Both the position numbers and the translations under genes were made by a program. The notes beneath the pieces are model-generated. The model ran no database searches and was not told where the DNA came from. It was given only the letters and a program-made list of their open reading frames with translations. From contig NZ_JOCA01000006.1 of NCBI RefSeq assembly GCF_000718785.1, forward strand, positions 248,001 to 312,000: a stretch of DNA of 64,000 bases, read 5' to 3'. This document shows, piece after piece, positions 54,904-64,000 of the stretch. Numbering within the stretch: the first letter of the stretch is position 1; each line of letters opens with the position of its first letter. The stretch is from Streptomyces sp. NRRL WC-3626. Its GTDB lineage: Bacteria > Actinomycetota > Actinomycetes > Streptomycetales > Streptomycetaceae.

Positions 54904-56040
54904 TTGAATACCGAGCCCGTAGGGGGGCCCACCGTCTCGGTGGTCATTCCGGTCTACAACGCCGGTGACTATCTGACGGAATGTCTGCAGTCGATCGCGG
55001 ACCAGTCCCTGGGATTCGACCACATCGAGATCATCGCCGTGGACGACGCCTCCACGGACGGCAGTGGGGACGTGCTGGACGCCTGGGCGGAACGCCACCC
55101 CGGGCGGGTCACGGTCGTACGGTTCGAGAAGAACTCCGGTGCCCCGGGCGGTCCGCGCAACCGCGGCATCGAGACGGCCACCGGCGAGTTCCTGTTCTTC
55201 GCGGATCCCGACGACCGTCTCGGGACCGAGGCGCTGGAGCGGCTGGTGGGGGCCGCCCGGCGCGACGACTCGGACGTGGTGCTCGGGCGCATCCGCGGAG
55301 TGGGCCGCAAGGCGCCGGTCACGCCGTTCCGCAAGAACGTCGAGGGCGGTGACATCTTCTCCTGCAAGGCCGTCTGGACCCTGACCGCGCACAAACTGTT
55401 CCGGCGCTCTCTCGTGGTGGAGCACGGTCTGCGCTTCGCCGAGGGGGTCAGGCTGGCCGAGGAGCAGATGTTCGTCGTCCCGGCCTATCTGCACGCCCGG
55501 TCGATGTCCGTGGTGGCCGACTACGACTGCTACCACCTGATCCACCGGGACGGTTTCCCGCATCTGACCCACGAGGTCCCCGACCCCGCCCCCTTCTACG
55601 CCAATGTGCGGGACGTACTGGACGTGGTCGTCGAGCACGTCCCGCCGGGCAGCCGGCGCAACAGCCTGCTGTACCGCTGGCTCACCCTGGAGATTCTCGG
55701 CCGCTTCAAGGAGTCCTTCGCCGAGCTGCCGGAGGCGACACGGGCCCAGCACGTGGAGCTCGCCGGGCAGCTGCTGCGCGCGTACATGCCGGGCGAACTG
55801 CTGGCCGAACTGCCGCCGCTGTCCCGGCTGCGCTGTCTGCTGCTCTCCCAGGGGCTGGTGGAGGAGATCACCGCCCTGTGCGCCCTGGTGCCCAGACCGG
55901 AGTCGGCGCCCGCTCATGCTCCGGAGCAGACGCCCCACCGGCAGGCGGCGCAGGCGCGCCCGCGGCTGCGGGGCCGGATCCGCGCACTGACCGTCGCACT
56001 GGCCGGCCGCGCGGGTCCCGCCGGGAAGACCGGGCACTGA
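54904..56040 (+). CDS. GT2-family glycosyltransferase
   Basis: A protein of about 378 residues. The GT-A fold is shown by VSVVIPVYNAGDYLTECLQS, IIAVDDASTDGSGDVL, GAPGGPRNRGIETATGEF and the metal motif in FFADPDDRLG. The C-terminal part is helical and ends in a basic segment with no membrane helix. TTG at 54904 is preferred because GGGGGG lies five to six bases upstream; GTG at 54892 is the alternative. It adds a sugar to an envelope polymer, given the TagF-like genes that face it. In S. coelicolor, similar genes near obg have been tied to spore-wall glycopolymers. Confidence 0.85.
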   Translation: MNTEPVGGPTVSVVIPVYNAGDYLTECLQSIADQSLGFDHIEIIAVDDASTDGSGDVLDAWAERHPGRVTVVRFEKNSGAPGGPRNRGIETATGEFLFFADPDDRLGTEALERLVGAARRDDSDVVLGRIRGVGRKAPVTPFRKNVEGGDIFSCKAVWTLTAHKLFRRSLVVEHGLRFAEGVRLAEEQMFVVPAYLHARSMSVVADYDCYHLIHRDGFPHLTHEVPDPAPFYANVRDVLDVVVEHVPPGSRRNSLLYRWLTLEILGRFKESFAELPEATRAQHVELAGQLLRAYMPGELLAELPPLSRLRCLLLSQGLVEEITALCALVPRPESAPAHAPEQTPHRQAAQARPRLRGRIRALTVALAGRAGPAGKTGH

Positions 56041-56060
56041 GGACGGGCCGCTCACAGCGA

Positions 56061-56100
56061 AAGGGCGACGGCCGGGCGAATCCGCCCGGCCGTCGCCCTT
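56061..56100. terminator. Bidirectional terminator between the GT2 and TagF-like genes
   Basis: AAGGGCGACGGCCGGGCG pairs over 18 bp with its complement around a four-base loop, between convergent stop codons. Confidence 0.9.
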
Positions 56101-56142
56101 CCCGTTGCCGGGGAACCTCAGGTCCCCCGGCAACCGGCCGGC

Positions 56143-59100
56143 TCAGACCTCCCCGGCCTGCTCGATCATCCGGTCCACGACCCGCTTCGAGGCCTCGCCG
56201 TCGTCGAGGTCGCAGAACAGGTGGTGGAACCGCGCGAAGCGCTCCTCGTACTCGGCGGACACCGTGTCGATGTCGCGGATCGCCGTGACGAGCTCCTCGG
56301 AGGTGGAGATCAGCGGTCCCGGCGAGTCGTTCTCGAAGTCGAAGTAGAACCCGCGCAGCGTGTCCCGGTAGTGCTCCAGGTCGTACGTGAAGAACAGCAT
56401 GGGCCGCTTCAGGTGGGCGTAGTCGAACATCACGGACGAGTAGTCCGTGATCATCATGTCCGCCGCCAGGTACAGGTCGGCGATGTCCGGGTACTCGGAC
56501 GCGTCCCACACGAAACCGTTGCCGGCGCCAGGGACGGCGTCGACGACGTTGGAGTGACGCCGGATCAGCAGCACATGGTCGTCACCCAGCCGGCGGCGGG
56601 CGTCGTCGAGGTCGATCCGCAGATCGAACAGGTACTGCCCGGCGCTGTGCGACTGGTCGTCCCGCCAGGTCGGCGCGTACAGCACGACCTTCTTGCCGCT
56701 CGGGATGCCGAGCGTCTGGCGCACCTTCTCCGCGATCTTGTCGCGGTCCGGCGAGTACAGGTAGTCGTTGCGCGGGTAACCGGCCTCCTGGATCTCCCCG
56801 TCGTAGGAGAAGGCCCGCTTGAGGATCGGCGTGGAGAACCGGTTGGAGGAGACCAGCAGACTCCAGTTCTTGGCCTCGAGCGCCAGACGGTTCTGGTACT
56901 CGCGGTCGAAGTACAGCGTCTCGATGTCGTGGCCGATCTTCTTCAGCATCGTGCCGTGCCACGTCTGCACGATGACCTGGCCGGGCCGGCGCTTCACCCA
57001 CTCGGGCAGATGCCCGTTGGTGACGATGTACCGGGAGGTGGCCAGAGCCTCGAACCAGTCGCGGCCCCACATGCGCACCTTCTCCGCGGTGTGCGGCAGC
57101 ACCACCTGGCCGTCGCGCACGGCCCACAGGAACTTCATGTCGCTGCCGCGGCGCAGCAGTTCCTCGTGCATCGCCCGCGGGCTGTCGGAGTACTGCTTGC
57201 CGTTGTAGCTGAGGAAGAACACCTGGTCGCGCAGCGGCTCCTGGCAGCCCGTGTCGTACACCTCGCGGCGCAGCTGGAGCTGACGGTACGGACCGCGCTC
57301 CAGGTCGCTGAGCTCGGAACGGCAGTTGAGCTGCGGGTAGTCGCTCCAGCGGTTCTCGAACCAGTAGCGGCGGCCGCCCAGCTCGGTGTGGAGCGGGAAG
57401 CGGGGCAGGGCCGGCCGGTCGATGACGAACTGGGCGTCCGGGACGTCCGGGTTCGCGGAGCGCAGCAGCAGGTTCCAGCGGCCCGCCTTCAGCGGCACCT
57501 GACCGGAGCCGCCCATCACCGACGGGTCGAAGGCCACGGTGAACGTGCCGTCCTCGGACCAGTCGGTGGACGCCGTGCGCTCGTCGTAGCGGTTGGTCGC
57601 CTTGAGGACGAGGTCGGAGCCGGCGAGTTCCCGGCTGGCGCGGCCGCGCACCACGAGCTTCCCGCCGTCGAGGACGACATCGGTGAGCACGGCACGGCGG
57701 GTGCGGCCGGTGATCTTCAGATAGCCGTTGTGACCGGACGTCAGCGCGATCTCGCGGTGGGCGCCCTCCTCGCCGAAGGAGGCCGGCAGATCGAAGGACA
57801 GGTCCTCCAGGCCCTCCCGGACCACACTGCTGAACTGGCGCTCCGTGCCGTCCTCGGCGGTGGCCACCAGTACGGTGCTCCACCGGCGGCGGTCCGGCTG
57901 GGCCTGGTCGTCGACCGTGCTGGTGCTCAGCAGGGCCACGTCCGCCAGCGGTACCCGGGTACGGAACGTCCTCGTACCGCCCTGCTCCGCCACATCGACC
58001 GGGTAGTTGCGCAGCTCGCCGCTCTTGCCGTGGCTCAGCCGGAACGTCACCGTCTCCCCGGCGTTCAGCGGCTCCCGGATGTCACCGGTGATCTCCACCG
58101 CGTCGCCGTCCAGCCGGCGGTCGGTGATCAGGGCGCGCACCTTCTCGACCCGCAGCTTGAGCGCGCTGCGCTCGACGGTCGGCAGCAGCCGGAAGTCCTC
58201 GTCGAGCCACTGGTACGGCGGGAAGTTCGCGGCGGAACCGCCGCGGGTCCAGATGCCGCTGCGCCGCACCAGACCGGAGGCGTAGACGTTGATGCCGACG
58301 TGCCAGAGGCCCTCCTGCCAGGTGCCGCCCTTGCGCAGCCTCGCCGGGTCGAGGGCCAGTTCCCAGCCCGCCCAGTCGTAGTTGTAGCGCTGCTGACCGG
58401 AGTCCGTGGTGCACTCGGGCCGGTGGACGTTCTTGGCGGGCAGGAAGACGCGCCGGCGCGAGCCGTTGCGCTTCAACTGGACGATCTTGACGCTGCTCCG
58501 CTTCGACGATACGTCGATCTTGTCGATGTAGGCGTCGCCGGACAGGACGAGTTTGCCGTCCTGCCAGGTCACCGAGCGCAGCGGGGCGCGCAGGTCCAGG
58601 TCGCCGTCGATGCGCAGCGCCGACTTCGGCAGCTCGAGGCCGCTCTCCTCCAGCGTGCGGAAGCTCGCGTACTTGCGGAAGGTCCCGGAGACCTCCACCG
58701 GCTCCTTGCGGCGCTGCGAGGCCAGCAGGGCGATCAGCTCGGGCATGGCGTGCTTGCGGACCAGCAGCCACTGCACCCGCAGATCCGTCGGCAGTGCCAT
58801 GACGATCTTCGGGTCCACCATGTCGAGGTAGCGGTTGGTGGCCTCGAGGAACGCCTCGTGGAACTCGGCCGTGGAGTCCGGCAGCACCCGCAGGAACAGC
58901 CGCAGGTCGTCGCGGAGCACCCGGTCGTCGTACTGGCGCTTGTACTCGGCGAACTCGGCGCCCGGCTGCTCGGCGAGGTAGTCGCTGACCATGCTGACCG
59001 CGGTGACCCGGTCGCGGATGGCCTGGGGCTCCTTGCGGCGCTGGGTGATCGAGGGGGCGGACTCGCCCTCGCGCAGCCGCCAGAAGTACGTCGGCTCGCC

Positions 59101-59706
59101 GATGACGTCGACGGCCTGAGCCCGGTAGTGGGCGGGCAGGACGACGGGGATGTCCTCGTGGAGGATCCCCTCGGGGAAGACGAAGCCCTCCTTCTCCCAG
59201 AAGCTCCGCCGGAAGATCTTGTTGCAGGCGATGCGGTCGGCGATGAGCTTCGGGTTCCTGGATATGTGCGTACCCCTGCGGGCCTCACCGGCCAGCATCT
59301 TCAGCAGGGGCACCTGCCAGGTCTTCTCGCCCTTGAGGTGGAAGACGTTGCCGGTGGCGAAGTCCGAACCGGAGTCGTCCAGGCTGGCGAGCATCTGCCG
59401 GTAGGCGTCCGGCGGGATGAGGTCGTCACTGTCGACGAAGGTGAGGTACTCCGAGGCGTCCGACACGTTCTGGATGCCCGTGTTGCGGGCCGCTCCGAGT
59501 CCGGCGTTCTCCTTGCGGATCAGCTTGAAGCGCTCGTCGCGCTTCGCGTACGCCGCGGCTATCGCGGCGGAGCCGTCGGGGGAGCCGTCGTCGACCATCA
59601 GGACCTCGATGTCCCGGAAGGTCTGCGCGGCGAGCGAGTCAAGGCACGCGGGCAGATAGCGCTCGACGTTGTAGATGGGGACGATGACACTGAGCCGAGG
59701 GGCCAT
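56143..59706 (-). CDS. Fused GT2 glycosyltransferase / TagF-like glycerophosphotransferase (large)
   Basis: A 1187-residue protein. Residues about 5-330 are a GT2 domain (LSVIVPIYNVERYLPACLDS, MVDDGSPDGS, FVDSDDLIPP). Residues about 380-800 are beta-rich with no recognised family. Residues about 830-1187 are a CDP-glycerol glycerophosphotransferase domain with TWHGTMLKKIGHDIE near 913, VLYAPTWRDD, HVLLIRRHSN and MITDYSSVMFDYAHLKRPML near 1088. TagF-type domains polymerise poly(polyol phosphate) wall polymers. The ATG at 59706 follows AAGGAGA. It lies 25 bases after the second fused protein and is probably in the same operon. Confidence 0.9.
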   Translation of the reverse strand: MAPRLSVIVPIYNVERYLPACLDSLAAQTFRDIEVLMVDDGSPDGSAAIAAAYAKRDERFKLIRKENAGLGAARNTGIQNVSDASEYLTFVDSDDLIPPDAYRQMLASLDDSGSDFATGNVFHLKGEKTWQVPLLKMLAGEARRGTHISRNPKLIADRIACNKIFRRSFWEKEGFVFPEGILHEDIPVVLPAHYRAQAVDVIGEPTYFWRLREGESAPSITQRRKEPQAIRDRVTAVSMVSDYLAEQPGAEFAEYKRQYDDRVLRDDLRLFLRVLPDSTAEFHEAFLEATNRYLDMVDPKIVMALPTDLRVQWLLVRKHAMPELIALLASQRRKEPVEVSGTFRKYASFRTLEESGLELPKSALRIDGDLDLRAPLRSVTWQDGKLVLSGDAYIDKIDVSSKRSSVKIVQLKRNGSRRRVFLPAKNVHRPECTTDSGQQRYNYDWAGWELALDPARLRKGGTWQEGLWHVGINVYASGLVRRSGIWTRGGSAANFPPYQWLDEDFRLLPTVERSALKLRVEKVRALITDRRLDGDAVEITGDIREPLNAGETVTFRLSHGKSGELRNYPVDVAEQGGTRTFRTRVPLADVALLSTSTVDDQAQPDRRRWSTVLVATAEDGTERQFSSVVREGLEDLSFDLPASFGEEGAHREIALTSGHNGYLKITGRTRRAVLTDVVLDGGKLVVRGRASRELAGSDLVLKATNRYDERTASTDWSEDGTFTVAFDPSVMGGSGQVPLKAGRWNLLLRSANPDVPDAQFVIDRPALPRFPLHTELGGRRYWFENRWSDYPQLNCRSELSDLERGPYRQLQLRREVYDTGCQEPLRDQVFFLSYNGKQYSDSPRAMHEELLRRGSDMKFLWAVRDGQVVLPHTAEKVRMWGRDWFEALATSRYIVTNGHLPEWVKRRPGQVIVQTWHGTMLKKIGHDIETLYFDREYQNRLALEAKNWSLLVSSNRFSTPILKRAFSYDGEIQEAGYPRNDYLYSPDRDKIAEKVRQTLGIPSGKKVVLYAPTWRDDQSHSAGQYLFDLRIDLDDARRRLGDDHVLLIRRHSNVVDAVPGAGNGFVWDASEYPDIADLYLAADMMITDYSSVMFDYAHLKRPMLFFTYDLEHYRDTLRGFYFDFENDSPGPLISTSEELVTAIRDIDTVSAEYEERFARFHHLFCDLDDGEASKRVVDRMIEQAGEV

Positions 59707-59731
59707 GGCTTTTGTGGTCTCCTTCCTGGGG

Positions 59732-61963
59732 TCAGGCCCGCTCGACCAGTTCGAGCGCCTGGTCGGGGGTCGGTGCGTGGGGTCGTTCGGTGAACGGGAC
59801 GAACGGCAGTGCGGTCTCCTCACCGAGGAAGACGCGCCGCACCACCCTTTCGGCTGCGTGCCCGTCGTCGAATTCGCAGAAACGGAGCCGGAACCCGGCC
59901 CGGCGCTCGGTGGCCTCCGGTCCGTCGTACTCCCGCGAGCCGAGCAGCCGGATCAGTTCCGCCTGCGTGGTGGCCACCGCACCGGGCGGCTCCTCCAGCA
60001 GGTTGAAGTAGGTGCCGCGGACCGCGGAGTAGATGTCCCAGTCCGGGGCGTAGACGATGATCGGCCGGTCGAGGAGGGCGTAGTCGAACATCGCCGACGA
60101 GTAGTCCGTGATGAGCGCGTCCGCGGCCAGGTACAGCTCCTCCACTCGGCCGTGGCCCGACACGTCCAGGATGCGGCCGCTGCGGCGCAGTTCGGCGATG
60201 TGGGGGGAGCTGCCGTAGAAGTAGTGGCCGCGGATCAGCAGCGTCACGTCGGGGCCCAGCTCGTCGGCGAGCCGCGCGAGGTCGAGGGCCGGTGTGAACC
60301 CGGGCTGGTACTCGCGGTGGGTGGGCATGTACAGCATGGCCCTGGTGCCGTCGGCGAGTCCGAGCGCGGCACGGGCCCGGCGGACGTCCTCGGCCGTGGC
60401 GTTGACCAGGAAGTCGTTGCGCGGGTAGCCGGTCTCCAGGGTGGTGTACGAGCAGGGGTACACCCGCTCCCACACGGCGGTCGAGAAGCTGTTGGAGCTG
60501 AGGCTGTAGTCCCAGCGGTCACAGCGCTCGAGGAGCTTGGCGAAGTTCATGTGGGTGGACGCCGGGTACTTCTGCTGGTCCAGGCCCATCGTCTTCAGCG
60601 GGGTGCCGTGGTGGGTCTGCAGATGGATCTGGCCCTCCCGCTTCACCACCGTGTCCGCGAAGTTCACGTTGTTGACGAGGTACTTGGCACGCGCCACGGC
60701 CGCCCAGTAGGCGCGCGAGCCGACCCGGACGTGCTCCACGCCCTCGGGCACGTTGTCCACCGAGTCCGCACGGACGGCCCACACCCGGCGGATTCCGGGG
60801 GCGAGCCTGGCCAGTTCGGCGTCGATGGCCGCCGGGTTGCAGGAGACGCTGCGGCTCCAGTAGGCGGAGAACACGGCGAGGTTCTCGTCGAGGGGGAGCC
60901 GCAGCTGCGACTGGTAGGACATGCCGACCGCGCCGCGCTTGGACCGGCTGATCGCGGCCGCCGCGCCGTTTCTGACCTTCCGCCGGAACTTCACGGCGGC
61001 GGTGGCGCCGGTCATGGTCGCGTAGGCGTCGCGCTCCAGCATCGCGTACTTGTGGCCGCGGCCGCCGGCCGGGCGCTGGAACCCCTTGGGCAGACGGTCA
61101 CGGTAGTCGGCCGAGGCGCGGTGGAAGAACTCCGCGCGGGCGGACTGCGGCAGCCGGCCCGGACGCTCCAGCACGGTCAGATAGTGGTCGACCATCTTGC
61201 GGAACAACGGCCCGCGCCACTCGTCGAGTTCCGGGTGCGCGTCGAGGTAGTCGAAGACCCGGCGGTACTGGTCGAAGACGTCGAAGTGCTTGCGGCTGAC
61301 CGTCTTCAGGATGTTGCCGCCCTCGCGGCGCTGCCGGTACAGGACGCAGACGCGGTCCAGTACGGCCATGCGCTCGGCGCTGATCATCGAGCAGAACGTC
61401 CAGGGGGCGTCCTCGTAGTACCCCGGGGGGAAGGTGAGGCCGGTGCGGGCGATGAAGTCGCGGCGGTAGGCCTTGTTCCAGACGATCTGGAGCAGATTGA
61501 GCAACTCGGGGCGGTCGGCGAGGCGGAAGACGTCCGGGCCCTCGCTCCTCAGCAGGTCCGCCCGCTGGTTGGGGCGTATCTCCCCGTCCCAGTAGGTGCG
61601 CGCGTAGTCGTAGACGAGTATCTCGGGGTCACCGGTGGCCTCGAGACGGTCGGCTATCGCCGCCAGCGCGCCGTCGGACAGCGTGTCGTCGCTGTCCAGG
61701 AAGAGGACGTAGTCGCCCTGGGCCCGCTCGAGTCCCGCGTTGCGCGCGCGCCCCAGCCCCACGTTCTCGGTGAGGTGAATCACATGAATACGGGCGTCTC
61801 TTGCCGCGTACTGGTCGAGAATGGCGCCCGAACCGTCCGGCGAGCAGTCGTCGACGGCGATGATCTCGAAGTCCGTGTAGTCCTGTCCGAGAAGGGAATC
61901 CAGGCACTCGGGCAGATAGCCCTGCACCTTGTACACAGGGACAACGAGGGAGAGTCTGGGCAT
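59732..61963 (-). CDS. Fused GT2 glycosyltransferase / TagF-like glycerophosphotransferase (compact)
   Basis: A 743-residue protein with an N-terminal GT2 domain (LSLVVPVYKVQGYLPECLDSLL in part, AVDDCSPDGSGAIL, FLDSDDTLSDG) joined directly to a TagF domain with LQTHHGTPLKTMG near 449, MLYMPTHREYQPGF, VTLLIRGHYFY and LITDYSSAMFDYALLDRPI near 619. It lacks the large middle domain of its neighbour. Both probably act at the cytoplasmic membrane face on a lipid-linked wall polymer. The upstream ribosome site is weak. It is divergent from galE, first of the two-gene operon. Confidence 0.9.
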   Translation of the reverse strand: MPRLSLVVPVYKVQGYLPECLDSLLGQDYTDFEIIAVDDCSPDGSGAILDQYAARDARIHVIHLTENVGLGRARNAGLERAQGDYVLFLDSDDTLSDGALAAIADRLEATGDPEILVYDYARTYWDGEIRPNQRADLLRSEGPDVFRLADRPELLNLLQIVWNKAYRRDFIARTGLTFPPGYYEDAPWTFCSMISAERMAVLDRVCVLYRQRREGGNILKTVSRKHFDVFDQYRRVFDYLDAHPELDEWRGPLFRKMVDHYLTVLERPGRLPQSARAEFFHRASADYRDRLPKGFQRPAGGRGHKYAMLERDAYATMTGATAAVKFRRKVRNGAAAAISRSKRGAVGMSYQSQLRLPLDENLAVFSAYWSRSVSCNPAAIDAELARLAPGIRRVWAVRADSVDNVPEGVEHVRVGSRAYWAAVARAKYLVNNVNFADTVVKREGQIHLQTHHGTPLKTMGLDQQKYPASTHMNFAKLLERCDRWDYSLSSNSFSTAVWERVYPCSYTTLETGYPRNDFLVNATAEDVRRARAALGLADGTRAMLYMPTHREYQPGFTPALDLARLADELGPDVTLLIRGHYFYGSSPHIAELRRSGRILDVSGHGRVEELYLAADALITDYSSAMFDYALLDRPIIVYAPDWDIYSAVRGTYFNLLEEPPGAVATTQAELIRLLGSREYDGPEATERRAGFRLRFCEFDDGHAAERVVRRVFLGEETALPFVPFTERPHAPTPDQALELVERA

Positions 61964-62289
61964 CCTTACAACCTGTTCCGAGAACTGACCGAGTGCGCTC
62001 TGGCGTGGGCTTGGGGCCTGGCCGCGCTCCGGGCATCCATGGACCTGGAGGGCGTCGCCGCATCAGCGTAAAGGATTCACGCGAAGTTTCCGTGGGCGCG
62101 GTAGTCGAACCCCCGGTGACCGGCCGGTGGCGGAATCGACCGATTCCAGGAGCTTCCTGATCGCGGCTGCGCATACCTGTCGACGTCCGGTGTGCTCCAA
62201 TGACCCCTTGTGCGCGGTTGGCCCGATTCGATTTTTCGGGGCCCGCGGAACAGTCTGCATGCAATGACTGCGACCCTGGAGGCATGAGC
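61964..62289. promoter_or_regulatory. Divergent promoter region between the TagF-like operon and galE
   Basis: A 326-base gap without a convincing gene. It must hold the promoters of both directions; apart from slightly AT-richer patches (GATTCGATTTTTCG at 62226-62239) and the galE ribosome site I see no clear motif. Confidence 0.4.
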
Positions 62290-63258
62290 ATGAGCTGGCT
62301 GGTCACCGGTGGGGCCGGATACATCGGCGCGCACGTGGTGCGCGCCCTGCGCGACGGCGGCGAGTCCGTGGTCGTGTACGACGACCTGTCCACCGGCAGC
62401 AGGGACCGGGTGCCGGACGGGGTACCGCTCGTCATCGGCAGCGTCCTGGACGGTGACCTGCTGGAGCAGGCAATTCGTGACCATGCTGTGACAGGGGTCG
62501 TGCACATCGCGGCCAAGAAGCAGGTCGGCGAGTCGGTGGAACGGCCGCTCCACTACTACCGCGAGAACGTCACCGGTCTGCAGACGCTTCTCGAGGCGAT
62601 GAACGCCACCGGCGTGGACAAGGTCGTCTTCTCGTCCTCCGCCGCGGTCTACGGCATGCCCGATGTGGACCTCGTCACGGAGGACACCCCCTGTGCGCCG
62701 ATGAGCCCGTACGGCGAGACCAAGCTCATCGGCGAGTGGCTGATCAGGGCGGCCGCCACCGCGTACGGCGTCCGCGGCGCCTCCCTGCGCTACTTCAACG
62801 TGGCCGGCGCGGCCTCGCCCGAACTGTCCGACGCCGGGGTCTTCAACCTCGTCCCCATGGTCTTCGAACGTCTGGAGGCCGGAGAGGCACCCCGGATCTT
62901 CGGCGACGACTACGCGACCCCCGACGGCACCTGCGTCCGCGACTACATCCATGTCCAGGACATCGCCTCCGCCCACCTCGCGGCCGCCCGCCGCCTCGAC
63001 GAGGCCCCGAAGGGCACCGCGCTCACGCTGAACATCGGCCGCGGCGAGGGCAGTTCGGTGCGCGAGATGGTCGACCGCATCCTCAAGATCACCGGCAACG
63101 AGGACGTCGCCCCCGAGGTGACCGCCCGCCGCGCCGGCGACCCGGCCCGTGTGGTGGCCTCGGCGGACCGCATCCGCGAGGAACTGGGCTGGACGGCCCG
63201 GCACGGCCTGGACGAGATGATCGACTCGGCCTGGCAGGGGTGGCGGCACCGGCGCTAG
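62290..63258 (+). CDS. galE: UDP-glucose 4-epimerase / NAD-dependent sugar-nucleotide epimerase
   Basis: A 322-residue extended short-chain dehydrogenase. The NAD site is TGGAGYIGAHV (GGAGYIG 7-13). The catalytic pair is Y140-xxx-K in SPYGETK, with SSSAAVYG as the Ser region. YFNVAGA, FGDDYATPDGTCVRDYIHVQDIA (in part) and RRAGDPARVVAS are GalE marks. ATG 62290 is placed seven bases after GGAGG; an ATG two codons earlier is too close to it. It makes UDP-galactose (or UDP-GalNAc), a likely donor for the surrounding wall-glycopolymer enzymes. Confidence 0.93.
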   Translation: MSWLVTGGAGYIGAHVVRALRDGGESVVVYDDLSTGSRDRVPDGVPLVIGSVLDGDLLEQAIRDHAVTGVVHIAAKKQVGESVERPLHYYRENVTGLQTLLEAMNATGVDKVVFSSSAAVYGMPDVDLVTEDTPCAPMSPYGETKLIGEWLIRAAATAYGVRGASLRYFNVAGAASPELSDAGVFNLVPMVFERLEAGEAPRIFGDDYATPDGTCVRDYIHVQDIASAHLAAARRLDEAPKGTALTLNIGRGEGSSVREMVDRILKITGNEDVAPEVTARRAGDPARVVASADRIREELGWTARHGLDEMIDSAWQGWRHRR

Positions 63259-63282
63259 CCGTCCCCGGGCCCGGACGCGCGA

Positions 63283-63335
63283 GGGCCTGACGGGCAGGGT
63301 GCCGCGGCCGTGGCCCCGGCCTGCCCGTCAGGCCC
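63283..63335. terminator. Bidirectional terminator after galE
   Basis: GGGCCTGACGGGCAGG and its exact complement (16 bp) flank a GC-rich 21-base loop, between convergent genes. Confidence 0.82.
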
Positions 63336-63339
63336 GGCC

Positions 63340-64000
63340 TCACGCCCGTGTGGTCACGCCGGCCGGACGGGGCCGCGTCCGGCGCTGGCCCGGGAGTTCC
63401 GCCGGAACGGGCCCGGTCGTGCGCGCCCGGTGCTCCAGCGCCGCCGCGCACAACGCCCGTACCGCCGCCCCGAAGCGCTCCTGGGAGGCGGGCTGCGCCG
63501 GCCCCAGCAGCCGTAGCTTCAACTCGGCGCGCGCCGACGCCAGTTCGTCCTTCTCCGGATGCCGTACGGCGTCCAGCAGAGCCGGAACCCCGGCCGCGTC
63601 CGGGGTCAGGACCGTCGCCGCCGCCACCGTCGGGAAGGCCGTACGGAACGCCGGTTCGGGGAGGTCGCCGGTGTTGGCCACCGCGTAGGGCTTGCCGCTC
63701 GCCAGGAAGTCGGTGATCACACTGGACACGTCGCTGATCAGCAGGTCGGCGACGTTGAAGCAGGCGTAGAGCGAGGGGCGGGCGTCCGCGACGACCCGGT
63801 GTCCGCCGTCCGGGAGGGACGCCCAGTAGGCCTCCTCCCAGGCCGCCGTCACCCGGGCCACCGCCTCCGCCCGGCCCGGCGAGGGGACCGACCGGACGAG
63901 CATCCGCTCGGCCGCGTCGGCGGCCGGCCGGAAACCGGCCGTGGTGAGCCGGTCCAACTCCGCTGTGAGACGCACGAGTTCCGCCGACGGCGCGGTGGTG
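63340..64000 (-). CDS. TagF-like CDP-glycerol glycerophosphotransferase, C-terminal part (cut by window edge)
   Basis: The frame is open to the right edge, leaving 220 C-terminal residues. The visible part has SLYACFNVADLLISDVSSVITDFLASGKPYAV, split here as a match to the family's D-YSS-x-x-D-F motif (LISDVSSVITDF), followed by a helical segment and a basic Pro/Arg tail. It differs from the other two TagF-like proteins in having ISDVSS for ITDYSS, the variant seen in many actinobacterial members. The start and any N-terminal glycosyltransferase domain lie outside the window. Confidence 0.8.
   Translation of the reverse strand, partial: TTAPSAELVRLTAELDRLTTAGFRPAADAAERMLVRSVPSPGRAEAVARVTAAWEEAYWASLPDGGHRVVADARPSLYACFNVADLLISDVSSVITDFLASGKPYAVANTGDLPEPAFRTAFPTVAAATVLTPDAAGVPALLDAVRHPEKDELASARAELKLRLLGPAQPASQERFGAAVRALCAAALEHRARTTGPVPAELPGQRRTRPRPAGVTTRA

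Noticed and set aside
54876..54960. ATG AAA AAA start just before the GT2 gene, suggestive of a leader peptide
   Set aside because: It is in a different frame from the glycosyltransferase, lacks a ribosome site and reads through the start of the real gene without a sensible product.

Overview
The window is chromosomal DNA of a high-GC actinomycete, almost certainly a Streptomyces or close relative. GC content is very high, codons mostly end in G or C, GTG starts are common, and the central gene order tig-clpP1-clpP2-clpX-valS-folC-ndk-mreBCD-pbp2-rodA-rne-rplU-rpmA-obg is the one known from Streptomyces coelicolor. I see no insertion sequence, integrase, phage or CRISPR array.

Layout. 1-3116: start of an aminopeptidase N gene, a DsbA/Rv2466c-like thioredoxin-fold protein, a small Cys protein and an amino-acid permease. 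3237-8434: a leftward sulfonate-type sulfur-scavenging operon (lipoprotein binding protein, permease, ATPase, flavin-dependent monooxygenase, TauD-like dioxygenase). It is preceded by a leaderless eight-residue reading frame with three Cys codons, which looks like a cysteine attenuator. A ROK regulator lies upstream of it. 10113-18894: bioY, a second amino-acid permease, rpiB, a Nei/Fpg glycosylase, an Eis-like acetyltransferase, a SpoIIE-type phosphatase, an HD-domain protein, an acyltransferase and a small membrane protein. 18990-31603: tRNA-Gly, tRNA-Pro, trigger factor, the Clp protease genes, a Gln/Pro/Gly-rich membrane protein, valS, an acyltransferase, folC, a DUF4233 protein and ndk. 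31908-38365: the mre / PBP2 / RodA cell-wall morphogenesis cluster. 38429-46274: a CYTH-CHAD protein and a radical SAM protein whose usual DUF2344 partner is 3.4 kb away, beyond three membrane-protein genes. One of those three is an unusual repeat protein. 46536-54703: a very large RNase E/G with disordered arms, a decayed nucleotidyltransferase next to a glycerol-1-phosphate-dehydrogenase-like gene, then rplU-rpmA-obg. 54904-64000: a wall-glycopolymer region with a GT2 glycosyltransferase, two fused GT2-TagF proteins, a UDP-glucose 4-epimerase and the C-terminal part of a third TagF-like protein.

How it fits together. The mre genes, PBP2 and RodA, followed by TagF-like polymerases and the epimerase, make the right half a cell-envelope region. 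The middle holds protein quality control and translation. The left end is nutrient acquisition (sulfonates, amino acids, biotin).

Transcription punctuation is clear: convergent genes are mostly separated by one long perfect GC-rich hairpin. Several genes (candidates rpiB, the SpoIIE phosphatase, the HD gene, valS, folC, the CYTH-CHAD gene and the Cys leader peptide) have a -10-like hexamer 6 to 9 bases before the start codon and no Shine-Dalgarno sequence, so they are probably leaderless or nearly so. The most interesting unexplained items are the Cys leader peptide, the PxG-repeat membrane protein at 43116-44174 and the internally deleted nucleotidyltransferase at 50823-51322.
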